64,000 bases of DNA, taken from assembly GCA_039978895.1 (NCBI GenBank), contig JBDWAL010000064.1, forward strand, positions 25,624-89,623, written 5' to 3'. The notes under the pieces were generated by a model, which saw nothing but the letters and a program-made list of their open reading frames with translations, made no database searches and had not been told where the DNA came from. The DNA comes from Aliishimia sp039978895. Its GTDB lineage: Bacteria; Pseudomonadota; Alphaproteobacteria; Rhodobacterales; Rhodobacteraceae. Shown piece by piece: positions 42,532 through 52,673 of this stretch. The first letter of the stretch is position 1. Each line of letters starts with the position of its first letter. The translations under genes were made by a program, and so were the position numbers.

Positions 42532-43311
42532 TCAGATCTTGGGTTCTATCCGAGCCGGATCGGCATAAAGCGTGCCGCCGCCGTAATAGGCCATGATCTT
42601 TTCCTCCTCGAGCAGCGTGATTTGTCCCGGCTGCGCAATACCCGGCACATCCGCAAACTGCGTGCTGTAGATCGAGCGCACGGCCACGCGATTTTTATGG
42701 ATTCTGCAGAAGTTCATCGGGATCAAACGGGTTTGTCCGCTGCCTTCTGGGTTCAGGTCCACGGTCAGGAAACGCACCAACTGTTCAGGCACGTCGACCC
42801 ACATGTCGATAACGCGGCCAATCACTTCACCGTCGCCGCCGACCACTGCTTTGCCGCGCGGATCAATGCCCGCAGACACACGAAACTCGTCCAGCATCGA
42901 CAACGGTTTGATCTTCGCATGCCCATGGGCGTCCAACTCTGGCCAATCTTGGCGGGGCGCCCATGCAGCGGGGCCAACCCCGTCCAACATCGGATTGCCC
43001 GTGGGCACAAAGGGGGATCCCGCCGCGTGACCTGTCGCCTCAAGCGCCAGATCGTCCCGATCACCACGCTGACCCGAAGGCACAGTCAGCGCGCCACGAT
43101 CATGGGGCAGGTGAAACGTCTTGTCTTTTGGCACCGGAAACGGCCCTTGGTTTGGAGAGTCGCCACCACTGTCATTCTCAAGCGGATACCCTTCGCGCAT
43201 ATTCTCGGTTTGCAGATAATAGACCAGCAGCGCGAAAAAGATCCAAAACATCCAAATCGCAGCACTTGCCAGATCGAAGTTCCCAAAGAACTCAGTGCCA
43301 AGCATTTTCAT
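42532..43311 (-). CDS. puhA: Photosynthetic reaction centre H subunit
   Basis: A 259-residue H subunit with one N-terminal helix (DLASAAIWMFWIFFALLVYYLQTENMRE region) and a large cytoplasmic domain. Conserved parts include GDRDDLALEATGH, GNPMLDGVGPAAWAPR and VGGDGEVIGRVIDMWVD. It supports proton uptake to QB. It is preceded by lhaA with a 12-base gap. Confidence 0.97.
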   Translation of the reverse strand: MKMLGTEFFGNFDLASAAIWMFWIFFALLVYYLQTENMREGYPLENDSGGDSPNQGPFPVPKDKTFHLPHDRGALTVPSGQRGDRDDLALEATGHAAGSPFVPTGNPMLDGVGPAAWAPRQDWPELDAHGHAKIKPLSMLDEFRVSAGIDPRGKAVVGGDGEVIGRVIDMWVDVPEQLVRFLTVDLNPEGSGQTRLIPMNFCRIHKNRVAVRSIYSTQFADVPGIAQPGQITLLEEEKIMAYYGGGTLYADPARIEPKI

Positions 43312-43323
43312 CTCCTATGCGTA

Positions 43324-44751
43324 TCATGTGGGGAAATCCGTCAGTTCAAAGCTGCGCGGTGTCCGCGCAGTAAGGCCTTTGGTGCGCACAAGTGGCCCCA
43401 AAGCGATAAGAGTGACGAAAAGCAGAATAATTTCAGTTTGATAGACGACAGAATAGCCGACGGAGGGAGCCTGCAGTACGCCCCCCAAAAGGCCACTGTT
43501 GGCTGCCGAATTGACCAGATCGCGCGTTGCACCGCCGACAAAGATAGACAGACCGGCACCCGTTGCTTGCGCCGCGCCCCAGACACCCAAGGCAAGGCCA
43601 CGCCCCGCAGCACCGGACACATCGATGGTCATCGCAGCCGTAAGGGTTGCCACCGCGAACAAACCGCCGCCCAAACCAATCAAAGCCGCCCCTGTGTAAA
43701 ACAGCGCAGGTGATGCAAGCGGCGCGGACAACAACACAGCGCTGAAAGCGAACAAACCCACGATCACGCCGCGCGCGCCCATACGGTAGGGGTCAATGCC
43801 CAACGACAACCAGCGCGCAGCAAGGCCAAAGCCCAACAAAGCCCCCGCCGCCCACATCGCCGTCAACAACGTGGTCGCAGAAACAGACAGCCCAAGGACT
43901 TCGCCGCCGTAGGGTTCCAGCAGCACGTCCTGCATGTTGAACGCGATAGTGCCCAGAAAGATCGTGACAACCAACCGGGTCATATCGCTGTTGCGGTTCA
44001 GATCCGCCCACGCGGTGCCAAAGCTGGGTTGCGGTGCGGCGCGTTCTTCTTTGGTCATGGGCGACATCTTTTCCTGCTTCCACAGGGCGATGATGTTCAA
44101 CACCAGCGTCAGCACAGCCGCGCCTTGCACGACCTGCACCAACCGCAGCGCGGCGTAGTCCTTTAGAAGCGTGCCGATGATCACCGCCGACACCCCCATA
44201 CCCAGCAGGTACATCACATACAAAAGCGACACGACCTTTGCGCGGGTCTCTTCGCTGGCGCGATCTGCCGCCAACGCAAGGCCCGCTGTTTGGGTCATAT
44301 GCATGCCGAGGCCTGTCAGCAGGAAGGCCAATGCCGCCGCGACTTGGCCAAACAGGCCTGCATCAAGTGCTGTATCCCCTGCCAGTGCCAGCAGCGCCAT
44401 GGGCATGATCGCCAGCCCGCCAAACTGCCAGAGTGTGCCGAACCACAGATAAGGCACCCGTTTCCACCCGATCGCCGAGCGGTAGTTGTCCGACTTGAAC
44501 CCCAGCAGCGCGCGAAACGGCGCGATTAGGACCGGAATCGCAATCATCAGCGCAACGATTACGGCGGGCAGTGAAAGTTCCACGATCATGACGCGGTTCA
44601 AAGTGCCAAGCAGCATCACCGCAGCCATTCCGACCGAAATCTGGAACAACGACAAGCGCAGCAATTGCGCCAATGGCAAGCTATCACTGGCCGCATCCGC
44701 AAAGGGCAACATCCGGAGCGTCATGTTTTTGACCGCGCGCTTGGGGATCAT
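43324..44751 (-). CDS. lhaA: LH1 assembly protein LhaA
   Basis: A 475-residue PucC-family membrane protein with about 12 helices. It shows LRMLPFADAASDSLPLAQLL, GTLNRVMIVELSLPA and the GFKSDNYRSAIGWKRVPY loop. Placement between bchM and puhA identifies it as LhaA, needed for LH1 assembly. The start at 44751 gives an ATGA overlap with bchM; the frame is open further upstream, inside bchM. Confidence 0.96.
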   Translation of the reverse strand: MIPKRAVKNMTLRMLPFADAASDSLPLAQLLRLSLFQISVGMAAVMLLGTLNRVMIVELSLPAVIVALMIAIPVLIAPFRALLGFKSDNYRSAIGWKRVPYLWFGTLWQFGGLAIMPMALLALAGDTALDAGLFGQVAAALAFLLTGLGMHMTQTAGLALAADRASEETRAKVVSLLYVMYLLGMGVSAVIIGTLLKDYAALRLVQVVQGAAVLTLVLNIIALWKQEKMSPMTKEERAAPQPSFGTAWADLNRNSDMTRLVVTIFLGTIAFNMQDVLLEPYGGEVLGLSVSATTLLTAMWAAGALLGFGLAARWLSLGIDPYRMGARGVIVGLFAFSAVLLSAPLASPALFYTGAALIGLGGGLFAVATLTAAMTIDVSGAAGRGLALGVWGAAQATGAGLSIFVGGATRDLVNSAANSGLLGGVLQAPSVGYSVVYQTEIILLFVTLIALGPLVRTKGLTARTPRSFELTDFPT

Positions 44752-45416
44752 GGGCGGAACTCCAACGCCTGCGAGATGTAAAACCCCGAGGAGACCCGTT
44801 CGATTTCGCGCAATTGACCTGTGGTCGCGGCGGCGATCTGTGCGGCGCGATGCGGGATCATGGTGGGTGAGCGATCCGCACGCGGGAACAGTTTCCCGGC
44901 ACGCCACATCATCATCAGCAAAGGCGTTCGGGGTGCTACGGTGAAGGTCATGTTGCCACTCAGACGCGGCGCGAGGCCATCCAAAATGCGGCCAATATCT
45001 TGCGCGGTGTAATAGATCAGGCTGTCCATCGCGACGATATGATCAAAGCGCCCCAGATTGGAATCCAACATATCCCCAGCCGCCAAGGTCAGCGACCCGG
45101 CCACATGCGTGGGACGGCGTTTCTGCGCGATCTCAATGAGTTGCGGGGAGATATCAACGCCCACAACATCCGCACCGCGTTCGGCCAGTTCAACCGACAA
45201 AGCGCCGGTTCCACAACCTGCATCCAATATGCGCGCGCCGCGCAAGTCTTGCGGCAATTGCTTGGTCAGCACATCGCGCATCCGATCCCGACCGGCGCGC
45301 ACAGTTGCGCGAATACCCGACACAGGCGCGTCGGATGTCAAACGCTCCCATGTGCGGGTGGCGGTCTGGTCAAAATAGGTTTCGACCCGGCTGCGGGTGG
45401 CTTCGTAGTTCATCAA
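44748..45416 (-). CDS. bchM: Mg-protoporphyrin IX methyltransferase
   Basis: A 222-residue SAM-dependent methyltransferase with motif I ILDAGCGTGALSVELAERG and VVGVDIS. BchM methylates the C13 propionate of Mg-protoporphyrin IX, preparing the AcsF substrate. It overlaps bchL by 4 bases upstream and lhaA by 4 bases downstream. Confidence 0.96.
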   Translation of the reverse strand: MMNYEATRSRVETYFDQTATRTWERLTSDAPVSGIRATVRAGRDRMRDVLTKQLPQDLRGARILDAGCGTGALSVELAERGADVVGVDISPQLIEIAQKRRPTHVAGSLTLAAGDMLDSNLGRFDHIVAMDSLIYYTAQDIGRILDGLAPRLSGNMTFTVAPRTPLLMMMWRAGKLFPRADRSPTMIPHRAAQIAAATTGQLREIERVSSGFYISQALEFRP

Positions 45417-46309
45417 TCAAACCCAAGCAGTTCAAAGATATCACGGTCGGGCAGGGGCGCGGGTGCCAAAGGCTCTGTCCCGTTCCATAGTGTTTCGGCA
45501 AGCCGCATGTATTCTTTGCGAACCTGCACGATTTCTTCGTCATCAGGCATTTCGAACAGGGTCTTCTTCTTCAACCGCGAGCGGCGAATGGCATCCAGAT
45601 CCGGCATATGCGCGATGCGGTTGAAGCCCACTGTCTTGCAATAGCGATCGACCTCGTCGGTTTCACGCGACCGGTTTGCGACACAGCCCGCCAGCCGCAC
45701 TTTGTAGTTCGCCGATTTGGCTTGCACGGCGGCAATGATCCGGTTCATCGCATAGATGCTGTCAAAATCATTGGCTGTAACGATCAAGGCGCGATCTGCG
45801 TGCTGCAAAGGGGCTGCAAACCCGCCGCACACAACGTCGCCCAGCACGTCAAAGATCACCACGTCGGTGTCCTCTAACATGTGGTGCTGTTTCAGCAGTT
45901 TTACGGTTTGACCCACCACATAGCCGCCGCAACCGGTGCCGGCAGGGGGGCCGCCCGCCTCAACGCATTTCACACCGTTAAAGCCGTCAAAGACATAATC
46001 CTCGGGGCGCAGTTCCTCGGCGTGGAAATCAACCTCTTTCAGGATATCGATCACGGTGGGCTGCAAGGTGCCGGTCAGCGTAAATGTGCTGTCATGTTTG
46101 GGGTCACACCCGATTTGCAGTACCCGTTTGCCCAGCTTGGAAAACGCAGCTGACAGGTTCGACGAGGTCGTTGATTTGCCGATACCGCCTTTGCCGTAAA
46201 CGCTGAAGACTTTCGCGCCTTCGATCTTGGCATTGTCGTCCTGATGGACCTGCACAGATCCCTCACCGTCCCCACCAAGGTTGGGAATGTTTCTATCAAG
46301 TGGGCTCAT
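45413..46309 (-). CDS. bchL: Light-independent protochlorophyllide reductase iron protein BchL
   Basis: A 298-residue NifH-like ATPase with P-loop VYGKGGIGKSTTSSNLSAA. The 4Fe-4S Cys residues are in AGTGCGGYVVG and LGDVVCGGF. It delivers electrons to BchNB. Start at 46309 (MSPLDRNIPNLGGDGEGS) chosen on the family N-terminus; 28 bases after bchH. Confidence 0.97.
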   Translation of the reverse strand: MSPLDRNIPNLGGDGEGSVQVHQDDNAKIEGAKVFSVYGKGGIGKSTTSSNLSAAFSKLGKRVLQIGCDPKHDSTFTLTGTLQPTVIDILKEVDFHAEELRPEDYVFDGFNGVKCVEAGGPPAGTGCGGYVVGQTVKLLKQHHMLEDTDVVIFDVLGDVVCGGFAAPLQHADRALIVTANDFDSIYAMNRIIAAVQAKSANYKVRLAGCVANRSRETDEVDRYCKTVGFNRIAHMPDLDAIRRSRLKKKTLFEMPDDEEIVQVRKEYMRLAETLWNGTEPLAPAPLPDRDIFELLGFD

Positions 46310-46337
46310 TTTGGTCCCTTTCCAAAGGAAATGAAGG

Positions 46338-49300
46338 TCATTCGGCTGCAATGCCCTCTAGTCTGTCTTCGATTGCGTCGGCTGCGTTTTGCAGCGCAGC
46401 GAGTGTTTCTTCGTCCGGTGTCCAATAATCGCGATCAGTTGCTTCCAGCAGGCGATTGGCCATGCGCATCGACGCTTTTGGGTTCAGATCCGCCAGCCGT
46501 TTGCGCATCACGTCGTCCAGCACAAACGTCTCGGAGAGTTCTTGATACACCCACGGATCCACTTTGCCGGTCGTCGCCGACCAACCCACGGTATTGGTGA
46601 TATGCGCCTCGATCTGGCGCACGCCTTCATGGCCGTGCTTCAGCAGTGGTTCGTAGAATTTCGGGTTCAAACTGCGCGCACGGGATTCCAGCGCGACTTG
46701 CTCGCGCAGCGTGCGCACTTTGGCACCGCCACGGGTTTGATCCCCAATATAGATCGGTGTTTCCGCCCCGTTCTTGGCGCGTTTCACCGCCGCTGCAATC
46801 CCACCGAGCGTATCAAAGTAATGATCCACCGTTGTGACGCCCAGCTCGACCGATTCAAGGTTTTGATAGGCCAGTTCGACGTTCTGCAGCGTGTCTTGAA
46901 GCAATTCAGATTGCTGAGATGCCTCACCATCCGTGCCATAGGCAAAGCTTTTGCGCGCCTGATAGGCATCGGCCAAATCGCCGTCATCCTCAAACGCCGA
47001 GCTATCAACCAACTGGTTCACATTCGACCCATAAGCCCCCTCGGCGTTCGAAAACACACGCAGCGCGGCGGTTTGCATGTCGCAACCCTGCGCAGCGGCA
47101 AAAGCCAGTGCGTGACGGCGAATGGGGTTCAACTCAAGCGGCTCATCGGCCAGCGCACATTGCAAGGCCGCATCCGCCAACAGCTTGGTTTGCAATGGCA
47201 ACAGGTCGCGGAAAATACCCGATAGGGTCATCACTACATCAATGCGCGCCCGCCCAAGGTCCGCAAGCGGCACCAAATCCGCACCGCACAAACGCCCATG
47301 GCTGTCAAATCGAGGTCGTGCGCCCATCAACGTCAGGGCTTGCGCGATGGGACCGCCATTTGATTTGATGTTGTCCGACCCCCATAACACCAGCGCGACA
47401 GTTTCGGGCAAAGCGTCATGGGTGCGCAACAATTCCTCGGCCTGCACTGCACCCTCTTGCATCGCGTAGGCCGTGGGCATGCGGAACGGATCAAAGGCGT
47501 GGATGTTGCGCCCGGTTGGGAGAATATCCGGCGCATTAATAACGTCGCCCCCTGCCACGGGTTTAATGAACTGGCCGTTTAGCGCGCGCATCAATGCGCT
47601 CAGCTCACCACTTTGCGTCAGATGCGTGCGCGCCGCATTGCGCGCTGCATCCGTGTCGAACTGCATCAAAGCCAGCATGTCCTCAACCGCGTCTGCGCTG
47701 AGGTCCCGCCCGACAACGTACAGCCCATCCGGGATCAGCGCATCTTCGGTTTCCAGCAATTTGATCCAAAGGGTATTCAGGTCGCTGGCGTCCAGATGCA
47801 CAGTCTCAGCCTGCGCGGCGATCAAATCTTCTAGTGCGCTACGCGATGCATCTTCGGGCATCATGCCGCGCCATTTGGTCAGACTGTCTTTCAGATCAGC
47901 CAAACCGCGATACAGCCCTGAGGCCTGCAAGGGCGGGGTTAGATGCGTAATTGTGATCGCATTGCTGCGCCGCTTGGCCAAAGTCGCCTCGGATGGATTA
48001 TTCGCGGCATAAAGGTACACGTTGGGCATGTTGCCGATCAGCCGGTCCGGCCAATCGTTCCCGCCGCACCCGTTCTGCTTGCCCGGCATAAATTCGAGTG
48101 CGCCGTGCATTCCAAAGTGCAGCAGAACGTCAGCCTTCAGATCGTGCTTGAGGTAGTGATAGAACCCGTTGAAAGCGTGGGTCGGGGCAAAGCCCTTTTC
48201 AAACAGCAGGCGCATCGGGTCGCCTTCGTAGCCAAAGCCCGGCTGCACGCCGACAAAGACCCGGCCAAACTGCGCGCCCAGCACAAAAACTTCGCTGCCA
48301 TTGCTTTGGATGCGGCCCGGTGCAGGACCCCATGTGGCCTCGATCTCGCTCAGCCAAGGCGTTTGCGCGACGATGGTATCCGCGCTGACCCGCGCGGCCA
48401 CGTTGGCCTCTTGTCCGAAAGTCATTGCGTTGCCGTTCAAAACCGCATCCCGCAGATCGTCGACCGTGGCAGGCGGGGTTAGGTCATAGCCGTCGCGCGC
48501 CATTTGGTGCAGCGTATTATGCAAACTTTCAAAGACAGACAGATAGGCCGCAGTCCCAACCGCGCCCGCATTCGGCGGGAAGCCGAACAGAACGATCCCA
48601 ACGGTTTTCTCACCGTTCTTGAGGCGACGCAGATGCGCCAACCGCTCGGTCTTTTCGGCCAGGGCGTCAATCCGTTCATGGCAAGGCGCCATCGCCTTGA
48701 TCGAGCTGCCAGCGGGGCACTTATGGGCACAGCCCGCGCAACCTTCTGGCCCGTGACGACCCGCAAAGACGGTCGGGTTTGTCGCGCCATCAATTTCGGG
48801 CAGGGCGACCAGCATGGTGGCCTCAATCGGGCTAAGCCCTTGCCCACCATCTGCCCATTGCGCAAGGGTCTGAAACTCTAAGGGTTGGGCGGCGATATAA
48901 GGCACATCAAGATCAGCCAGCGCCTTAACTGCGCCGTCGCTGTCATTGTAAGCCGGGCCGCCAACCAGCGAAAACCCAGTCAACGAAACCAGCGCATCAA
49001 TACGTCCAGCGTGATAGGCATCGATCGCGGGGCGCGCATCCAGACCGCCAGCAAAGGCCGGAATAACCTGCAAGCCACGCGCTTCTAGGGTGCGAATAAC
49101 GCTGTCATAATGCGCCGTGTCGCCTGCCAGAATATAGCTGCGCAACATCACCAAACCGACGCATGGGCCATGTCCCCGCAGCGGCAGATCCGCGAAATCC
49201 GTCGCAATGTGATGCCCCGGCAGATCCGGATGATAAAGGCCAACTTCGGGGTATTCGATAGGCTCTTGCGCGGGCAAGCCGCGCCATTCAGGCCGCGACG

Positions 49301-49862
49301 CATAGCGCGAGATCAAGAACCGCACGAGGCTTTCGATGTTGTCGTCAGACCCGCCCAGCCAATATTGCATCGTCAAGAACCACGCGCGCAGGTCCTGACT
49401 TTTGCCGGGGATCAGGCGCAGGATTTTGGGAATGCGGCGTAGCATCTTCATCTGGCCCGCACCGGCACTTCCCGACTTCTTGGCGGGTTTCAGCTTTTTC
49501 AGCAGCGCCATCGCACCCGTGGCAGGGCGCAACATATCTAGATCGCCCATCTTGGTCAGTTGCACGATTTCCTGATCCGCGATGATACCGGCCATCGCAT
49601 CACAGTGGTCCCGGCGCGCTTTGAGGTCGGGTAGGATCGCTTGGATGTGATCCTCAAGGAAGATCACAGAGGTCACGACCAAATCCGCAGTCGCAATGTC
49701 GGCCTTCGCTTGAGCGAGCGCATCTGCGTCCTTGGCCCATTCCGCCGCCGCATGGATGTGCAAGCACAGACCCGGAAAATCAGCCGCCAGTTTGGGCGCA
49801 ACCCGTGCGGCAGGACCCGCTGCGTGGCGGTCCAACGTCAACAACACAACGTTGTACGGCAT
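46338..49862 (-). CDS. bchH: Mg-chelatase porphyrin-binding subunit H
   Basis: A 1174-residue BchH, the largest gene of the cluster. It begins MPYNVVLLTLDRHAAGPAAR and has the CobN/Mg-chelatase blocks HFGMHGALEFMPGKQNGCGG and ALVLWGSDNIKSNGGPIAQA. It binds protoporphyrin IX and is the catalytic subunit with BchI/BchD. The frame is open to 49982 inside bchB, but the family start is at 49862. It is 10 bases after bchB. Confidence 0.97.
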   Translation of the reverse strand: MPYNVVLLTLDRHAAGPAARVAPKLAADFPGLCLHIHAAAEWAKDADALAQAKADIATADLVVTSVIFLEDHIQAILPDLKARRDHCDAMAGIIADQEIVQLTKMGDLDMLRPATGAMALLKKLKPAKKSGSAGAGQMKMLRRIPKILRLIPGKSQDLRAWFLTMQYWLGGSDDNIESLVRFLISRYASRPEWRGLPAQEPIEYPEVGLYHPDLPGHHIATDFADLPLRGHGPCVGLVMLRSYILAGDTAHYDSVIRTLEARGLQVIPAFAGGLDARPAIDAYHAGRIDALVSLTGFSLVGGPAYNDSDGAVKALADLDVPYIAAQPLEFQTLAQWADGGQGLSPIEATMLVALPEIDGATNPTVFAGRHGPEGCAGCAHKCPAGSSIKAMAPCHERIDALAEKTERLAHLRRLKNGEKTVGIVLFGFPPNAGAVGTAAYLSVFESLHNTLHQMARDGYDLTPPATVDDLRDAVLNGNAMTFGQEANVAARVSADTIVAQTPWLSEIEATWGPAPGRIQSNGSEVFVLGAQFGRVFVGVQPGFGYEGDPMRLLFEKGFAPTHAFNGFYHYLKHDLKADVLLHFGMHGALEFMPGKQNGCGGNDWPDRLIGNMPNVYLYAANNPSEATLAKRRSNAITITHLTPPLQASGLYRGLADLKDSLTKWRGMMPEDASRSALEDLIAAQAETVHLDASDLNTLWIKLLETEDALIPDGLYVVGRDLSADAVEDMLALMQFDTDAARNAARTHLTQSGELSALMRALNGQFIKPVAGGDVINAPDILPTGRNIHAFDPFRMPTAYAMQEGAVQAEELLRTHDALPETVALVLWGSDNIKSNGGPIAQALTLMGARPRFDSHGRLCGADLVPLADLGRARIDVVMTLSGIFRDLLPLQTKLLADAALQCALADEPLELNPIRRHALAFAAAQGCDMQTAALRVFSNAEGAYGSNVNQLVDSSAFEDDGDLADAYQARKSFAYGTDGEASQQSELLQDTLQNVELAYQNLESVELGVTTVDHYFDTLGGIAAAVKRAKNGAETPIYIGDQTRGGAKVRTLREQVALESRARSLNPKFYEPLLKHGHEGVRQIEAHITNTVGWSATTGKVDPWVYQELSETFVLDDVMRKRLADLNPKASMRMANRLLEATDRDYWTPDEETLAALQNAADAIEDRLEGIAAE

Positions 49863-49872
49863 ATGGGTTACA

Positions 49873-51393
49873 TCATCGCGCAAAATGGGCCTTTGCTTCG
49901 TAAAGTGTATCGACCGAGATTTCCGAAACGCCTTTTTCAGCGGCATAAAACTCGGTGTTGCGGCGGGCTTTGCCGCGCACAAAGAACGGGATTTTCTTCA
50001 ACTCGCGTTCCGCATCAGACAGCCAAATCACATTGTCCGATGTCGGCTCAACCTTTTGGGTTGGCTGCACTTGGTCATGTCCACTGCCGCCACCATGATG
50101 GCTGGGACCGGCGGCATCGTTGAATTCGAAATCCTCACGGAACATGTGCAAAAGGTGTTCTTCCAAGCCCATGACCAGCGGGTGCACCCATGTATCAAAG
50201 ATGACATTCGCGCCCTCAAACCCCATCTGGGGAGAATAACGCGCGGGGAAATCTTGCACGTGGACCGGGGCCGAAATCACTGCGCAGGGGATCGACAAGC
50301 GTTTGCCGATGTGGCGTTCCATCTGCGTGCCAAGGATCATTTCGGGTTGCAGCGCTTCGATGGTTTGCTCGACCAGCAGATAATCATCCGTGATCAGCGC
50401 CTCGATGCCGTATTCCTTGGCCATCGCGCGCACGTCCCGCGCATATTCGCGGTTGTAACAGCCCATGCCGACGACCTCGAAACCCATTTCGTCGCGCGCA
50501 ATCCGGGCGGCGGTTTTCACATGTGTTCCGTCGCCAAAGATGAAGACGCGTTTGCCCGTCAGATAGGTGCTGTCCACCGAGCGAGACCACCAAGTTTGGC
50601 GCAACCGTTGATCATCCAGTTGAGCCGTGCTGCCGCTTAGGGCGCGGACTTCTTCGATAAAATCCTGCGTTGCACCGGCACCAATTGGCACGGTTTTTGT
50701 ATAGGGCTGCCCGAAAACCTTCTCGCAATGGCGCGCGGCCGCTTCACCTGTTTCAGGGTAAAGCAGCACATTGAAATGGGCTTGCCCCATCCGCGCGATA
50801 TCGCTCGGAGTGGCGCCCATGGGGGCGGTGACGTTGACCTCGATCCCCAATTCGAACAACAGGTTGGTGATTTCAGCCACGTCATCACGGTGCCGAAACC
50901 CAAGGGCCGTCGGGCCGATGATATTGCAGCTGACGCGCGCAGTCTTGTCCATGGGCTTGGCCAGATGCTTCACGATCTGAAAGAACGTCTCGTCCGCGCC
51001 GAAATTCTCTTTGCGCTGATAGCTTGGCAATTCAAGCGGGATAACAGGGACAGGCAGACCCATGGTTTCCGCCAAACCACCGGGATCATCTTGGATCAGC
51101 TCGGCGGTGCAGGACGCGCCAACGATGATCGCTTCGGGTTTGAAGCGCTCATAGGCCTCGCGGCAGGCGTCTTTGAACAACCCGGCTGTATCGGCGCCCA
51201 GATCGCGGGCTTGGAATGTGGTGTAGGTCACGGGCGGGCGGTGATCGCGCCGCTCAATCATAGTGAACAGCAAGTCTGCATAGGTATCACCCTGCGGCGC
51301 GTGCAACACATAGTGCAGACCCTTCATGCCCGTTGCAACGCGCATCGCGCCAACATGAGGCGGGCCTTCGTATGTCCAAACGGTCAGTTTCAT
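49873..51393 (-). CDS. bchB: Light-independent protochlorophyllide reductase subunit B
   Basis: A 506-residue NifK-like subunit beginning MKLTVWTYEGPPHVGAMRVA. Conserved Cys-containing part IIVGASCTAELIQDDPGGLA and C-terminal IPFFVRGKARRNTEFYA are typical. With BchN and BchL it reduces ring D of protochlorophyllide in the dark. ATGA overlap with bchN. Confidence 0.96.
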   Translation of the reverse strand: MKLTVWTYEGPPHVGAMRVATGMKGLHYVLHAPQGDTYADLLFTMIERRDHRPPVTYTTFQARDLGADTAGLFKDACREAYERFKPEAIIVGASCTAELIQDDPGGLAETMGLPVPVIPLELPSYQRKENFGADETFFQIVKHLAKPMDKTARVSCNIIGPTALGFRHRDDVAEITNLLFELGIEVNVTAPMGATPSDIARMGQAHFNVLLYPETGEAAARHCEKVFGQPYTKTVPIGAGATQDFIEEVRALSGSTAQLDDQRLRQTWWSRSVDSTYLTGKRVFIFGDGTHVKTAARIARDEMGFEVVGMGCYNREYARDVRAMAKEYGIEALITDDYLLVEQTIEALQPEMILGTQMERHIGKRLSIPCAVISAPVHVQDFPARYSPQMGFEGANVIFDTWVHPLVMGLEEHLLHMFREDFEFNDAAGPSHHGGGSGHDQVQPTQKVEPTSDNVIWLSDAERELKKIPFFVRGKARRNTEFYAAEKGVSEISVDTLYEAKAHFAR

Positions 51394-52673
51394 TCCGCAG
51401 CGACCCCCAGAATGGATTTGCGACGCAATGGACGCGCAAAAAGAGAGGCAAGATCCCCTGCCTGTTCGTAGAAATGCACCGGCGTGAACACCAACTCGAT
51501 CGCCCATTTGGTGGACAGACCTTCGGCCTCCAACGGGTTGGCTAGGCCAAGACCGCAGACTGTCAGATCGGGCGCAGCGTCGCGGCACCGATCCAGTTGC
51601 AGATCAACATCCTGCCCTTCGGAGATTTGTGGACCCGCAGGCAACAGGTCGAGTTCCGGGCCATGGATCGCGTCGTGGATATAGGGCGAGCCAACTTCGA
51701 TTGCCGTCATTCCGCATTCGCGGGTCAAGAACCGAGCCAGCGGGATTTCAAGTTGGCTGTCAGGGAAGAAGAACACCGATTTGCCATTCAGCCGATCCGC
51801 CGCTTGGGCCACAGCCGCGCGGGCACGTCGGCGCGGGGCTTCAGTGACGGTTTCGAATGTGGCCTTGGACACGCCAAATTCGGACGCGATGGCGGCAAGC
51901 CAAGCGGTTGTGCCTTGTTCGCCCAAAGGGAAGGGGGCCTGCAAATGGCGCGCACCGCGCCGGGTGAGGGCCGCATGGGTGTCGCCAAGAAAGGGTTGGG
52001 TCAGGGCAAACACGGTGTTCGGCCCCACGGCCACATCTGCATCAATGGTGCGGGCAGGTAAAACCTGAACGTTCTCGATCCCCAAACCATCCAACAAGGC
52101 CAACATCTGATCTTCAACCACATCGGGCAAAGCCCCGACGACCACCAGATTGCGCGCCTCGGTCTTGGGCAAGACAGGCACCATGGCCGCCAAACACGCA
52201 TCTTCACCTTGAGTGAACGTTGTCTCAATCCCGGAGCCGGAATATTCCAACACCCGAACTTTGGGGGCATAGGCTTGGGTCAAACGCTCAGCGGCGCGGT
52301 TCAAATCCAGCTTGATCACCTCGGAGGGGCAAGAGCCCACAAGGAACAACTGGCGAATGTCGGGGCGGCGCGCCAACAGCGTCTCAACTTCGCGGTCAAG
52401 CTCGGCATGGGCGTCGTTCAACCCGGCAAGGTCTGATTCTTCCAGAATCGCTGTTCCGAATCGAGGTTCGGCAAAAATCATCACCCCAGCGGCGCTTTGC
52501 AGCAGGTGCGCGCAGGTGCGCGAACCAACCACCAAAAAGAACGCATCTTGCATTTTACGGTGCAACCAGATGATCCCGGTGAGGCCGCAAAACACCTCGC
52601 GTTGGCCGCGCTGTTTGAGGACAGGTGCGGATCGACATCCACCGCTGATTTGAGGGGGGGAAACTTCGGTCAT
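51390..52673 (-). CDS. bchN: Light-independent protochlorophyllide reductase subunit N
   Basis: A 427-residue NifD-like subunit. The NB-cluster cysteines lie in the REVFCGLTGI, VGSRTCAHLLQSAAGVMIFA and LVGSCPSEVIKLDL blocks. Start at 52673 follows the family N-terminus and overlaps the bchF stop by 4 bases. Confidence 0.96.
   Translation of the reverse strand: MTEVSPPQISGGCRSAPVLKQRGQREVFCGLTGIIWLHRKMQDAFFLVVGSRTCAHLLQSAAGVMIFAEPRFGTAILEESDLAGLNDAHAELDREVETLLARRPDIRQLFLVGSCPSEVIKLDLNRAAERLTQAYAPKVRVLEYSGSGIETTFTQGEDACLAAMVPVLPKTEARNLVVVGALPDVVEDQMLALLDGLGIENVQVLPARTIDADVAVGPNTVFALTQPFLGDTHAALTRRGARHLQAPFPLGEQGTTAWLAAIASEFGVSKATFETVTEAPRRRARAAVAQAADRLNGKSVFFFPDSQLEIPLARFLTRECGMTAIEVGSPYIHDAIHGPELDLLPAGPQISEGQDVDLQLDRCRDAAPDLTVCGLGLANPLEAEGLSTKWAIELVFTPVHFYEQAGDLASLFARPLRRKSILGVAAE

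Noticed and set aside
42520..43713. A 397-codon plus-strand frame opposite puhA and lhaA.
   Set aside because: It spans two real minus-strand genes and their junction; its composition is that of a reverse-complement shadow.
49732..50640. A 302-codon plus-strand frame opposite bchH/bchB.
   Set aside because: It is a shadow of two well-conserved genes, with no family features.
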